Part shown: piece by piece, positions 31,327 to 38,193 of the stretch | Layout: every line of letters starts with the position of its first letter | Numbering within the stretch: the first letter of the stretch is position 1 | Assembly (NCBI RefSeq): GCF_026013545.1 | Contig: NZ_JAPDOG010000001.1 | Location: forward strand, 347,815-411,814 | Origin: Defluviimonas salinarum | Lineage (GTDB): Bacteria; Pseudomonadota; Alphaproteobacteria; Rhodobacterales; Rhodobacteraceae | Direction: 5' to 3' | Length of the DNA: 64,000 nucleotides | Translations under genes and position numbers: made by a program | Notes under the pieces: generated by a model | Told to the model about the DNA's origin: nothing | Database searches by the model: none | Seen by the model: only the letters and a program-made list of their open reading frames with translations

Positions 31327-31764
31327 ATGCTGACGCTCGACCTGACCAACGCGCCCCGTTGGCACGACCTCGCCCCGGGAGTGCGGGTGCAACTGCGCCC
31401 GCTGACCACCGCGCTGATGGTGGCGACGCGCAGCGATCCTGCCGTGGAGGCGGTGCCGGAGGAGGCCTCCGACGAGGAACGCGCCGTCGCCTTCGCCAAG
31501 GCGCTGGCACGCCGCGCGGTGCTCGACTGGGACGGCATCGGCGACGCGGACAGCAACCCCATCGACCCGAGCCCCGAGGCCATCGACGCGCTGTTCGATG
31601 TCTGGCCGATCTTCGAGGCCTTCCAACTGACCTATGTCTCCAAGGGCCTGCTCTTGGAACAGGAAAAAAACGCCTCCGCGCTCTCGCCGAATGGTCCTTC
31701 GGCGGGGGCGACCGATATTGCGACGCCTGCCAAACGGCGTGCGAAGGCTGCCCGGCGCGGCTGA
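31327..31764 (+). CDS. Tail assembly chaperone, short product (gpG-like)
   Basis: A 145-aa protein starting at ATG 31327. The structured part runs to about residue 113 (PAVEAVPEEASDEERAVAFAKALAR near 40-64; AIDALFDVWPIFEAFQLTYVSKGLL near 85-110), then the frame passes the slippery site A-AAA-AAC (31665-31671) and ends in a short Ala/Lys-rich tail. The tape-measure gene follows in the usual order. It would coat the tape-measure protein before tube assembly. The longer frameshift product is given separately. Confidence 0.88.
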   Translation: MLTLDLTNAPRWHDLAPGVRVQLRPLTTALMVATRSDPAVEAVPEEASDEERAVAFAKALARRAVLDWDGIGDADSNPIDPSPEAIDALFDVWPIFEAFQLTYVSKGLLLEQEKNASALSPNGPSAGATDIATPAKRRAKAARRG

Positions 31765-31991
31765 ACCGACCGCTGACGCATGAAAGCTGGCAGGTCTGGG
31801 ACCTCGTCGGTCGTCTCGGCGGCCAACTCAGGGTTCTGCCCGGCGCGGTGATTGGCTGGGACATGTCGGCGGCGCTAGCGCTCGGCGACGCCCTCGGCGT
31901 GCCGCCCACCGTCGCGGCCGAACTGCTGCCAGTCATCGAAGCGGTGATGGTGGCGAAACTCAACGAACAGATGGAACGCCCGAATGGCTGA
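31327..31991 (+). CDS. Tail assembly chaperone, -1 frameshift product (gpGT-like)
   Basis: Predicted join of 31327..31671 with 31671..31991. After slipping back one base on A-AAA-AAC, translation continues as RLRALAEWSFGGGDRYC and ends at 31991, giving 221 aa. The extension has the four-cysteine pattern C-x2-C-x3-C-x2-C (YCDACQTACEGCP), likely a zinc site, and a helical end (AAELLPVIEAVMVAKLNEQM). The second frame has no good start of its own, which supports frameshifting. As in lambda G/GT, the long form would link chaperone-coated tape measure to tube subunits. The stop overlaps the tape-measure start by eight bases. Confidence 0.85.
31665..31704 (+). promoter_or_regulatory. Programmed -1 frameshift site with downstream stem-loop
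   Basis: The heptamer A-AAA-AAC lies in the correct register (codons GAA AAA AAC of the zero frame). Thirteen bases after it, CGCCGAA (31685-31691), loop TGGTCC, TTCGGCG (31698-31704) form a perfect 7-bp stem. Spacing is a bit longer than the usual 5-9 bases, but lambda-type tail chaperone sites often need little or no structure. Confidence 0.88.
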
Positions 31992-34419
31992 AAAACGCGT
32001 CAGCGTCCGCCTTGCGGCGGTCGGTGGTCGGCAGGTACGCGCCGAACTGGAAGGCGTCGGCGAAGCCGGCGCCCGAGGCTTCGGACGGCTCAGCCGCGAG
32101 ATGGAGGCGGCGAATACCCGGCTTGCGGCCTTCTCGCGAAGGGTGCGCGTGGCCGCCGCAGCCGCTGTGGCCGCCGCCGCCGCCGCTGGCGTGGCGATGA
32201 TCCGCTCGGGCCTCCAGACCGTCGATGCGCAGGCGAAGCTCGCGCAGTCGCTCGGCACCACAGTCGCCTCGATCCAGACCCTCGAGCGTGCGGGCGAGCT
32301 GGCGGGCGTGTCGATGTCCGGCATTGAACAGGCCACCAAGGATCTGACGCGCCGTCTCAGCCAGGCAGCGGCCGGGACAGGCCCGGTTGCCGACGCGCTC
32401 GACCGGCTGGGTCTTTCGGCCTCTGACCTGATCGCGCTGCCGCTGGACCAGCGTGTGGGTGCTATCAACGCCGCAATCGAGAACTTCGTGCCCGCCGCCG
32501 AGCGTGCGGCCGTCGCGGGTCAGCTCTTCGGCGAGGAAGGCTCCATCGCCATGTCGCGCATCGACACGGCGACGTTGCGCCAGGCGACGGAGGATGTCCT
32601 CGCCTTCGGGGTCGTCGTCTCCGAACAGGACGCCGACCAGATCGAGCGCACGAACGACGCAATCTCGCGCCTAGGCCTCATTTGGCGAGGGCTCTCTAAC
32701 CAGCTGGCCGTCGCCGCAGCCCCGGCGCTCGAAGCGGTCGCCAACGCGATGGCCGCCATTGCCAGCCGCACCGGTCCGCTCGGCATCGTCATTCGCGGTC
32801 TCTTCGACAATATCGGCCGCCTGACCACCTATGCCGTGACCTTCGCGACCTTCCTCGCGGGCCGCTGGGTCGCCGGGCTGGCCGCTGCCGCGCTCTCGGT
32901 CCGTGGGTTCGCCACCGCGCTGGTGGTCCTGCGCGGGGCGCTGATCCGCACCGGCATCGGTGCGCTGATCGTCGGCGTCGGCGAGCTGATCTATCAGCTT
33001 TCCCAATTCGTTGCCCGCGTCGGTGGGATCGGCGAGGCCTTCCGCCTGCTCTCCGATCTGGCCTCCGAGGTCTGGTCGCGGGTCGGGCTCGCGCTCGACG
33101 CCGCGCTCGCCCGCATGGCGGCCGGATGGGAGGGGCTGAAGGCCGCCGCGCTCTCGGCGCTCGACGGCACCGTCGCGGGCGTCGTGGGGTTCGGGGACCG
33201 CACTGTCGCGATCTTCCAGGGGGCCTATGACGGCGCGGTGGCGATCTGGGGCAGCCTGCCGGGCGCCATCGGCGATTTCGCCTACCAGGCCGCGAACGGG
33301 CTGATCGGCGGGGTCGAGGCGATGCTGAACGGCGTCGTCACCCGCATCAACAGCTTCATCGAGACGCTGAACGCCGCGCTGGCCCTGCTGCCGGAATGGG
33401 CGACAGGCGAAGGTGGCGTGCGGATCGGCACGCTCGACGCTGTCGACCTGAGCCGGATCGACAACCCGTTCGAGGGGGCCGCGACGGCGGCCGGTACGGC
33501 AGCGGCCGATGCGTTTTCGGCGGCGCTTGCCCGAACCTATATCACCCTGCCGGACCTCGGGCTCGGCGCGATGGCGGAGGACGCGCGCGCCCGGGCCGAT
33601 GCCTATCGCGAGGCTGCGGGGATGCTGACCGATGCCGCGACCCGGCCGCTTGCCGCCTGGCAGGCGCTTAAGGATGCCGTGACCGGATCCGGCACGGAGG
33701 CCGAGACCGCGCTGACAGACGCCGCGACCTCCGCCGATGCACTGGCGGCCGGGCTCGACGACACCACTGCCGCGGCCAATGGTGCCGGAGGTGCTGCCCG
33801 CGATGCCGGAACCGCCGCTGGCGACGGGGCGGAGCGTGCGCTGACCGGCTGGCAGGCGGTGACGGCGGCGCTCTCGGACTATGCCAGCCGGGCGCGGGAG
33901 ATCGGCGGCGATATCGGCCAGAGCCTCGTCGGCGCGTTTCAGTCGGCCGAGGACGCGGTCGGGGAGTTCGTGAAGACCGGCAAGCTGAACTTCCGTGATC
34001 TGGTGACCTCGCTCATTGCCGATCTGGCGAAGCTGGCGGCGCGGCGGTTCATCCTCGGCCCCATCGCCAACGCGCTCTCGGGCGCGCTCGGCGGCGCGGG
34101 AGGGATCTTCGCCAACATCCTGCACGCGGGCGGCATGGTCGGCTCGTCCGGGCCTTCACGGATGGTCCCGGCCATGGCCTTCGCCGCCGCGCCCCGGATG
34201 CATTCTGGCGGCGCTGTCGGCCTTCGCCATGACGAGGTGCCTGCAATCCTGCAACGGGGCGAGCGGGTGCTCTCGCGCCGGGAGGCGCAGAGCTACGGCG
34301 CGGGCGGCGGGGTCAACGTCACCATCATGGCCCGCGACGCCGAGAGTTTCAGGCAATCCCGGACGCAGGTCGCGGCGGACATCGCACGGGCGGTCTCGCT
34401 CGGGCGGAGGGGGATGTAA
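31984..34419 (+). CDS. Tail tape-measure protein
   Basis: An 811-aa protein, the longest in the tail block apart from the tip protein. The N-terminal ~60 residues are basic and helical; an Ala-rich hydrophobic segment sits at about 55-72; further hydrophobic stretches occur around 265-330; the centre is Ala/Gly-rich helix; the C-terminal FRDLVTSLIADLAKLAARRF (about 675-694) and HSGGAVGLRHDEVPAILQRGE blocks are typical of lambda-family tape-measure proteins. It sets the tail length and is ejected ahead of DNA. Judging by 811 residues at 1.5 A each, the tail would be roughly 120 nm. Confidence 0.93.
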   Translation: MAEKRVSVRLAAVGGRQVRAELEGVGEAGARGFGRLSREMEAANTRLAAFSRRVRVAAAAAVAAAAAAGVAMIRSGLQTVDAQAKLAQSLGTTVASIQTLERAGELAGVSMSGIEQATKDLTRRLSQAAAGTGPVADALDRLGLSASDLIALPLDQRVGAINAAIENFVPAAERAAVAGQLFGEEGSIAMSRIDTATLRQATEDVLAFGVVVSEQDADQIERTNDAISRLGLIWRGLSNQLAVAAAPALEAVANAMAAIASRTGPLGIVIRGLFDNIGRLTTYAVTFATFLAGRWVAGLAAAALSVRGFATALVVLRGALIRTGIGALIVGVGELIYQLSQFVARVGGIGEAFRLLSDLASEVWSRVGLALDAALARMAAGWEGLKAAALSALDGTVAGVVGFGDRTVAIFQGAYDGAVAIWGSLPGAIGDFAYQAANGLIGGVEAMLNGVVTRINSFIETLNAALALLPEWATGEGGVRIGTLDAVDLSRIDNPFEGAATAAGTAAADAFSAALARTYITLPDLGLGAMAEDARARADAYREAAGMLTDAATRPLAAWQALKDAVTGSGTEAETALTDAATSADALAAGLDDTTAAANGAGGAARDAGTAAGDGAERALTGWQAVTAALSDYASRAREIGGDIGQSLVGAFQSAEDAVGEFVKTGKLNFRDLVTSLIADLAKLAARRFILGPIANALSGALGGAGGIFANILHAGGMVGSSGPSRMVPAMAFAAAPRMHSGGAVGLRHDEVPAILQRGERVLSRREAQSYGAGGGVNVTIMARDAESFRQSRTQVAADIARAVSLGRRGM

Positions 34420-34422
34420 GCC

Positions 34423-35049
34423 ATGGCGTTCCATGAGGTCCGGTTCCCGGACAACATCAGCCGTGGCGCGCGGGGCGGGCCGGAGCGGCGCACCCAGATC
34501 GTCGAGCTTGCCTCGGGCGACGAGGAGCGCAACGCCAGCTGGGCCAATTCGCGCCGCCGCTACGATGTCGCCTACGGCATCCGCCGCTCGGACGATCTGG
34601 CGGCGGTCGTCGCCTTCTTCGAGGCCCGTAACGGCAGGCTCCACGGGTTCCGCTTCAAGGACTGGGGCGACCACAAGTCCTGCCTGCCTTCGGGCACGCC
34701 ATCGCCGACCGACCAAGCGATCGGCACCGGCGACGGCGCGACGACTACCTTCCAGTTGGTGAAGCGCTACGCCTCGGGCAGCCAGTCGTGGGTGCGGAAC
34801 ATTGCCAAGCCGGTCGCGGGCTCGGTCGCCGTCGCCCTGAATGGCACCCCGCAGGCCTCCGGCTGGTCCGTCGATACCACGACCGGCGTCATCACCTTCA
34901 CCATCGCGCCGGGCGCTGGCGTCGCGGTCACCGCAGGCTTCGAGTTCGATGTCCCGGTCCGCTTCGACACCGACGTGCTCGACGTGACGCTCGACCTCGA
35001 GCGGCTGGGCTCGATCACCTCCATCCCGCTTCTGGAGATCCGACGATGA
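34423..35049 (+). CDS. TIGR02217/DUF2460 tail-tip protein (GTA g12-like)
   Basis: A 208-aa distal tail protein. FHEVRFPDNISRGARGGPER (2-21) and GFRFKDWGDHKS near 84-95 are hallmarks of the DUF2460/TIGR02217 family, equivalent to g12 of the Rhodobacter gene transfer agent. It forms the ring connecting tube and tip. In gene transfer agents the next gene is DUF2163; here seven lysis-region genes intervene. It overlaps the holin-like gene by four bases. Confidence 0.93.
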   Translation: MAFHEVRFPDNISRGARGGPERRTQIVELASGDEERNASWANSRRRYDVAYGIRRSDDLAAVVAFFEARNGRLHGFRFKDWGDHKSCLPSGTPSPTDQAIGTGDGATTTFQLVKRYASGSQSWVRNIAKPVAGSVAVALNGTPQASGWSVDTTTGVITFTIAPGAGVAVTAGFEFDVPVRFDTDVLDVTLDLERLGSITSIPLLEIRR

Positions 35050-35396
35050 ACGACGAAGCCGGATTTCTGGCGGCGGCGCTGAAGGAACTGCTCGCCTCCA
35101 CGGCGGTGATCCTTGCCGCCTGGGGCGCGCTCGGCGGCGCGACCAACGCGCTGACCACGAAAATGCGGCTGCGCGACGCGCTGCGCCACATCCTGCTTGG
35201 CGGTCTGATCGCAGCCGGGATGGGGAGCCTGTCGATGGCGGTCATCACCCGTTGGCTCGGGCTGCCGCCCGAGGCGATCCCGGCCGGGGGCGCGGCCGGA
35301 TCGGCCGCCTATCTCGTCGGCGTCTTCGGACCGGCCTTCATCGAGGTGCTGCTCGCCCGTCTGCGCCATGCCGGGAAAGGCGATGGCGATGCATGA
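35046..35396 (+). CDS. Holin-like membrane protein
   Basis: A 116-aa protein with three likely membrane segments (about 13-34, 46-69 and 80-104) and a charged cytoplasmic tail (RLRHAGKGDGDA). This is the class I holin layout, and it is the first gene of the lysis cassette, ahead of the lysozyme. It would make membrane lesions that let the endolysin reach the cell wall. ATG 35046 overlaps the previous stop (ATGA). Family not recognised, so the call rests on topology and place. Confidence 0.68.
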   Translation: MNDEAGFLAAALKELLASTAVILAAWGALGGATNALTTKMRLRDALRHILLGGLIAAGMGSLSMAVITRWLGLPPEAIPAGGAAGSAAYLVGVFGPAFIEVLLARLRHAGKGDGDA

Positions 35397-35520
35397 CCTT
35401 CTCCGCCTCGCGCGCTCCCTGCGCTGCGACCCGTCCGATCCCGGCCAGGCCTTCCGCCACCGCCTGGGCGTCGGCATCGCCGTCGCCGTGTTGATCCTGA
35501 TCCTCTCGCTTCTGGGGTGA
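35383..35520 (+). CDS. Very small membrane protein in lysis cassette
   Basis: A 45-aa protein overlapping the holin-like gene by 14 bases: a polar basic N-terminus (LLRLARSLRCDPSDPGQAFR) and one C-terminal membrane helix (about 29-45, ending in VAVLILILSLLG). ATG 35389 is an alternative start. One-helix proteins beside holins are often antiholins or accessory holins. The tight fit between holin and lysozyme supports it being real. Confidence 0.6.
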   Translation: MAMHDLLRLARSLRCDPSDPGQAFRHRLGVGIAVAVLILILSLLG

Positions 35521-35525
35521 CATCC

Positions 35526-36191
35526 ATGCACATGACTGACCGGGGTCTGCTGGCCCTCGTCCGGCACGAAGGCATTGTGCCCGGACTCTATTTCGATGTG
35601 AAACAGGTCTGGACGTTCGGCATCGGCCACACGGCCGCTGCTGGGGGACCCGATCCCGCCACGATGCCGCGCGGCATGCCCGCCGATCTCGATGCCGGGA
35701 TCCGCGAGGCGTTCCGGGTCTTCCGCACCGACCTCGCACGCTACGAAGCCGCGGTCCTGCGCGCCGTGAAGGTACCGCTCGAGCCACATGAGTTCGATGC
35801 GCTGGTCTCGTTTCACTACAACACGGGCGGCATCGCCAAGGCGGCGCTGACCCGGCACCTGAACGCGGGCGACCGGGCTGCAGCGGCAGCGGCCTTCATG
35901 GGCTGGCTCAAGCCCGTCGCGATCCGCCAACGCCGCGAGGCCGAGCGCGATCTCTTCGCGACGGGCCACTATCCCGCCGGAACGATCCCCGTCTGGTCGG
36001 TGGACCGCAACGGCCGGGTCGATTTCTCGAAACCGATCCGGCGTCTGACCGAGGGCGAGGCGCTGGCGCTGCTGCGCCCGGCAAGCGTGCCGATACCGAG
36101 ACCATCCGTGCCTGCTGTCACGCCTGAACCTGCCATCGGTTGGCTTGCCCGGCTGAGCGCGTTCTTCTCCACCCTGATCCGGAAGGCCTAA
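35526..36191 (+). CDS. Endolysin, GH24 lysozyme family
   Basis: A 221-aa T4-lysozyme-type muramidase. The catalytic layout E-x8-D-x5-T is present (Glu15 in RHEGIV, Asp24 in YFDVKQ, Thr30), followed by FGIGHT and the FHYNTGG motif near 97. It cleaves the glycan chains of peptidoglycan. The C-terminal ~45 residues end in a hydrophobic stretch (IGWLARLSAFFSTLI), a possible membrane or wall anchor unusual in simple GH24 enzymes. No signal peptide, so it depends on the holin. A GTG at 35517 is an alternative start. Confidence 0.92.
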   Translation: MHMTDRGLLALVRHEGIVPGLYFDVKQVWTFGIGHTAAAGGPDPATMPRGMPADLDAGIREAFRVFRTDLARYEAAVLRAVKVPLEPHEFDALVSFHYNTGGIAKAALTRHLNAGDRAAAAAAFMGWLKPVAIRQRREAERDLFATGHYPAGTIPVWSVDRNGRVDFSKPIRRLTEGEALALLRPASVPIPRPSVPAVTPEPAIGWLARLSAFFSTLIRKA

Positions 36192-36194
36192 TAC

Positions 36195-36425
36195 ATGCGC
36201 TACATCCGACTGACCTCGCTCACCTGGTGGGCGGGGTGCCTCGCCATGCTCACCGGCATTGCCTCGCTCGCGCTGCCCGCCACCGGGCCGCTTAGCGAAC
36301 TCTCCCGCTTCGTCGCGCTGCTCGCAGGCTCGGGCGATGCCTCGCCCGCGGGGCTGATGTTCCTCGGGCTTGGCCTGATTGGCCTGCGTGACCGGATCGA
36401 GCGCGGGTTCCGCGGCGATGCTTGA
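36195..36425 (+). CDS. Membrane protein in lysis cassette
   Basis: A 76-aa protein with two hydrophobic segments (LTWWAGCLAMLTGIASLAL, about 9-27, and LMFLGLGLIGL, about 54-64) and a basic C-terminus (RDRIERGFRGD). Its ATG is three bases past the lysozyme stop. Such two-helix proteins follow the endolysin in many alphaproteobacterial phages; it may be a pinholin or helper. Overlaps the next tiny gene by eight bases. Confidence 0.68.
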   Translation: MRYIRLTSLTWWAGCLAMLTGIASLALPATGPLSELSRFVALLAGSGDASPAGLMFLGLGLIGLRDRIERGFRGDA

Positions 36426-36519
36426 GTTTCTCGCAGGTCTGGTCGTGGGCGGTTGCCTCGGGGTCTTCGTTGTCGCCCTTTGCGTCGCCTCCGCGCGCGG
36501 GGAGCGAGACGATGGCTGA
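36418..36519 (+). CDS. Tiny one-helix membrane protein
   Basis: A 33-aa protein (MLEFLAGLVVGGCLGVFVVA start) with one membrane helix from about 3 to 25 and a charged tail. It resembles DUF3789-type mini-proteins. It is wedged between two genes with 8-base overlaps on each side, which is the main reason to believe in it. Role unknown. Confidence 0.5.
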   Translation: MLEFLAGLVVGGCLGVFVVALCVASARGERDDG

Positions 36520-36742
36520 GTTCCTGATCTGGCTGGTCGCGGCTCTGGGCGCGGTCGGAGGTGTCGTCCTCGGCCGGGTCTGGGGACGTGTGGAAGGCGA
36601 ACGAGCGGGAAAACGGGAGGCGGAAAGCGATGCCAGGGAAGAGACACTCAGACGCGTCGAGCGCGGGCGGGACTCGGTTCGCGACGGCCGCGGTGCTAGC
36701 GATCCTGCTGACCGGCTGCGCCGCAACGATGGGCACTGGTGA
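36512..36742 (+). CDS. Rz-like inner-membrane spanin subunit
   Basis: A 76-aa protein with an N-terminal membrane anchor (FLIWLVAALGAVGGVVLG, 4-21) followed by a strongly charged helix (RVEGERAGKREAESDAREET, about 26-45, continuing to 60). This is the i-spanin layout: anchored inside, coiled coil in the periplasm. A lipoprotein gene starts within it in the +1 frame at 36630, exactly as in lambda Rz/Rz1. It is shorter than most Rz proteins. The pair would fuse inner and outer membranes at lysis. Confidence 0.6.
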   Translation: MAEFLIWLVAALGAVGGVVLGRVWGRVEGERAGKREAESDAREETLRRVERGRDSVRDGRGASDPADRLRRNDGHW

Positions 36743-36872
36743 CGCGGGCTGCACTTCCTATGCGGAGGCGCGATTGGCCCGGCTGCCTGCCTCTGCGGTC
36801 GCCGCCGTGCCCCCGGAATGGGCGACCTGGATCGCCGATCTCGACGACCGCATGACGGGAACCTGCCGATGA
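36630..36872 (+). CDS. Rz1-like outer-membrane lipoprotein, nested in Rz-like gene
   Basis: An 80-aa lipoprotein: basic N-terminus, hydrophobic core (FATAAVLAILLTG) and lipobox LTGC with the lipidated Cys at residue 30. The mature ~50 residues are small and polar with two more cysteines (Cys41, Cys78). ATG 36630 has GGGAGG ten bases upstream and lies inside the Rz-like gene in another frame (113-base overlap). It lacks the proline-rich middle of lambda Rz1, so the o-spanin call rests on lipobox and gene nesting. Its stop overlaps the DUF2163 start by four bases. Confidence 0.62.
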   Translation: MPGKRHSDASSAGGTRFATAAVLAILLTGCAATMGTGDAGCTSYAEARLARLPASAVAAVPPEWATWIADLDDRMTGTCR

Positions 36873-37753
36873 AATCTCTCTCGCCCGCCCTGCAGGCCCA
36901 TCTCGACGAAGGCACGACCACGCTCGCCTGGTGCTGGCGGATCGCCCGGGCTGACGGTGTGACCTTCGGCTTCACCGACCACGACAAGACGCTGAGCTTC
37001 GACGGCACGGACTTCGAGCCGGAAAGCGGGCTGACCGCCTCCGAGGTGCGCTCTGGCTCTGACCTGTCGGTCGATGCGCAGGACGCCGAAGGCGTGCTGA
37101 CTTCGGACCGGATTACCGAGACTGACATCCTCGACGGCCGCTGGGACAATGCGGCGGTGGAGGTCTGGCGCGTGAACTGGGCCGACACCGCGCAGCGCGT
37201 TCTGATGCGGCGCGGAGCCATTGGCCAGATCCGGCGCGGGCAGCTGGCCTTCGTCGCGGAGGTGCGCTCGCTGGCCCATGTCCTCGGCCAGACGGTCGGG
37301 CGAACCTTCCAGGCGAGTTGCGATGCGGCGCTCGGCGATGCGCGCTGCGGCGTCGATCTGGAGGACCCGGCCTACAAGGGCGCAGGTGCTGTGGTCGACC
37401 TTTTGCGTGACCGCGCATTCACCGCCTCCGGTCTCGGCGGCTTCGAGCTGAGCTGGTTCACCTTCGGCACAATCGAATGGACCTCCGGCGCGAACGCTGG
37501 GCGGCGCACCGAGGTGCTGGGCCATGACCTTACGGACGGCATCGCTGTACTGACCCTGCTCGAGGCACCGGTGCGGGCCATCGCCGAGGGCGACGCCTTC
37601 ACCATCCGCGCCGGCTGCGACAAGCGGATCGAGACCTGCGGGGCCAAGTTCGCCAACACCGCCAACTTCCGCGGCTTCCCGCATATCCCCGGCCAGGACG
37701 CCGTGCTGCGCTACGCGACGAAGGATGGTGGCCATGATGGAGGCGTACTGTGA
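36869..37753 (+). CDS. DUF2163 tail-tip protein (GTA g13-like)
   Basis: A 294-aa protein. FGFTDHDKTLSFDGTDFEPE (33-52) is the signature of DUF2163, with a C-terminal cysteine-rich block (AGCDKRIETCGAKFANTANF, about 252-271, continuing to the GFPHIPG end typical of this family). It corresponds to g13 of the Rhodobacter gene transfer agent and forms part of the tail tip hub, probably with an Fe-S site from four Cys. ATG 36869 is chosen by operon fit. Confidence 0.93.
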   Translation: MKSLSPALQAHLDEGTTTLAWCWRIARADGVTFGFTDHDKTLSFDGTDFEPESGLTASEVRSGSDLSVDAQDAEGVLTSDRITETDILDGRWDNAAVEVWRVNWADTAQRVLMRRGAIGQIRRGQLAFVAEVRSLAHVLGQTVGRTFQASCDAALGDARCGVDLEDPAYKGAGAVVDLLRDRAFTASGLGGFELSWFTFGTIEWTSGANAGRRTEVLGHDLTDGIAVLTLLEAPVRAIAEGDAFTIRAGCDKRIETCGAKFANTANFRGFPHIPGQDAVLRYATKDGGHDGGVL

Positions 37754-38184
37754 ACGCCGCCCATCCCGACAAGGTTATCGCGGCAGCGCGGTCATGGCTC
37801 GGAACGCCGTACCACGACCAAGCGAGCCTCAAGGGCGTCGGCTGCGACTGCCTCGGGCTCGCCCGGGGCATCTGGCGCGAGGTTGTCGGCCCCGAGCCAT
37901 TCCCGATCCCGCCCTACAGCAGGGACTGGGGCGAGACGGGCCCGCGCGAGGTGCTGGCCGAAGGCGCGCGCCACATGATGCCCGAGATCGCTCCGGCCGA
38001 TGCCGGTCCCGGCGCGCTGGTCCTCTTTCGGATGAAACCGCGCGCCATCGCCAAACATGTCGGGATCCTCACCGGGACCGACACCTTCCTCCACGCCTAT
38101 GAGCGGCTCGGCGTTATCGAAGAGCCGCTCACGGCAGCTTGGCGGCGGCGCATTGCCTTCGCTTTCCTTTTTCCGCAACGCTGA
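37750..38184 (+). CDS. NlpC/P60 peptidoglycan hydrolase (GTA g14-like)
   Basis: A 144-aa cysteine peptidase with GCDCLGL (catalytic Cys34), KHVGIL (His103) and the third polar residue His115. Start is GTG 37750 overlapping the DUF2163 stop (GTGA). In the gene transfer agent, g14 occupies this position and cuts peptide cross-links locally to let DNA through the periplasm. The same local role during infection is expected here. Confidence 0.93.
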   Translation: MNAAHPDKVIAAARSWLGTPYHDQASLKGVGCDCLGLARGIWREVVGPEPFPIPPYSRDWGETGPREVLAEGARHMMPEIAPADAGPGALVLFRMKPRAIAKHVGILTGTDTFLHAYERLGVIEEPLTAAWRRRIAFAFLFPQR

Positions 38185-38193
38185 GATCCCGAC

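Noticed and set aside
32671-34125. 484-aa open frame opposite the tape-measure gene
   Set aside because: Antisense shadow caused by Ala/Gly-rich codons of the tape-measure protein.
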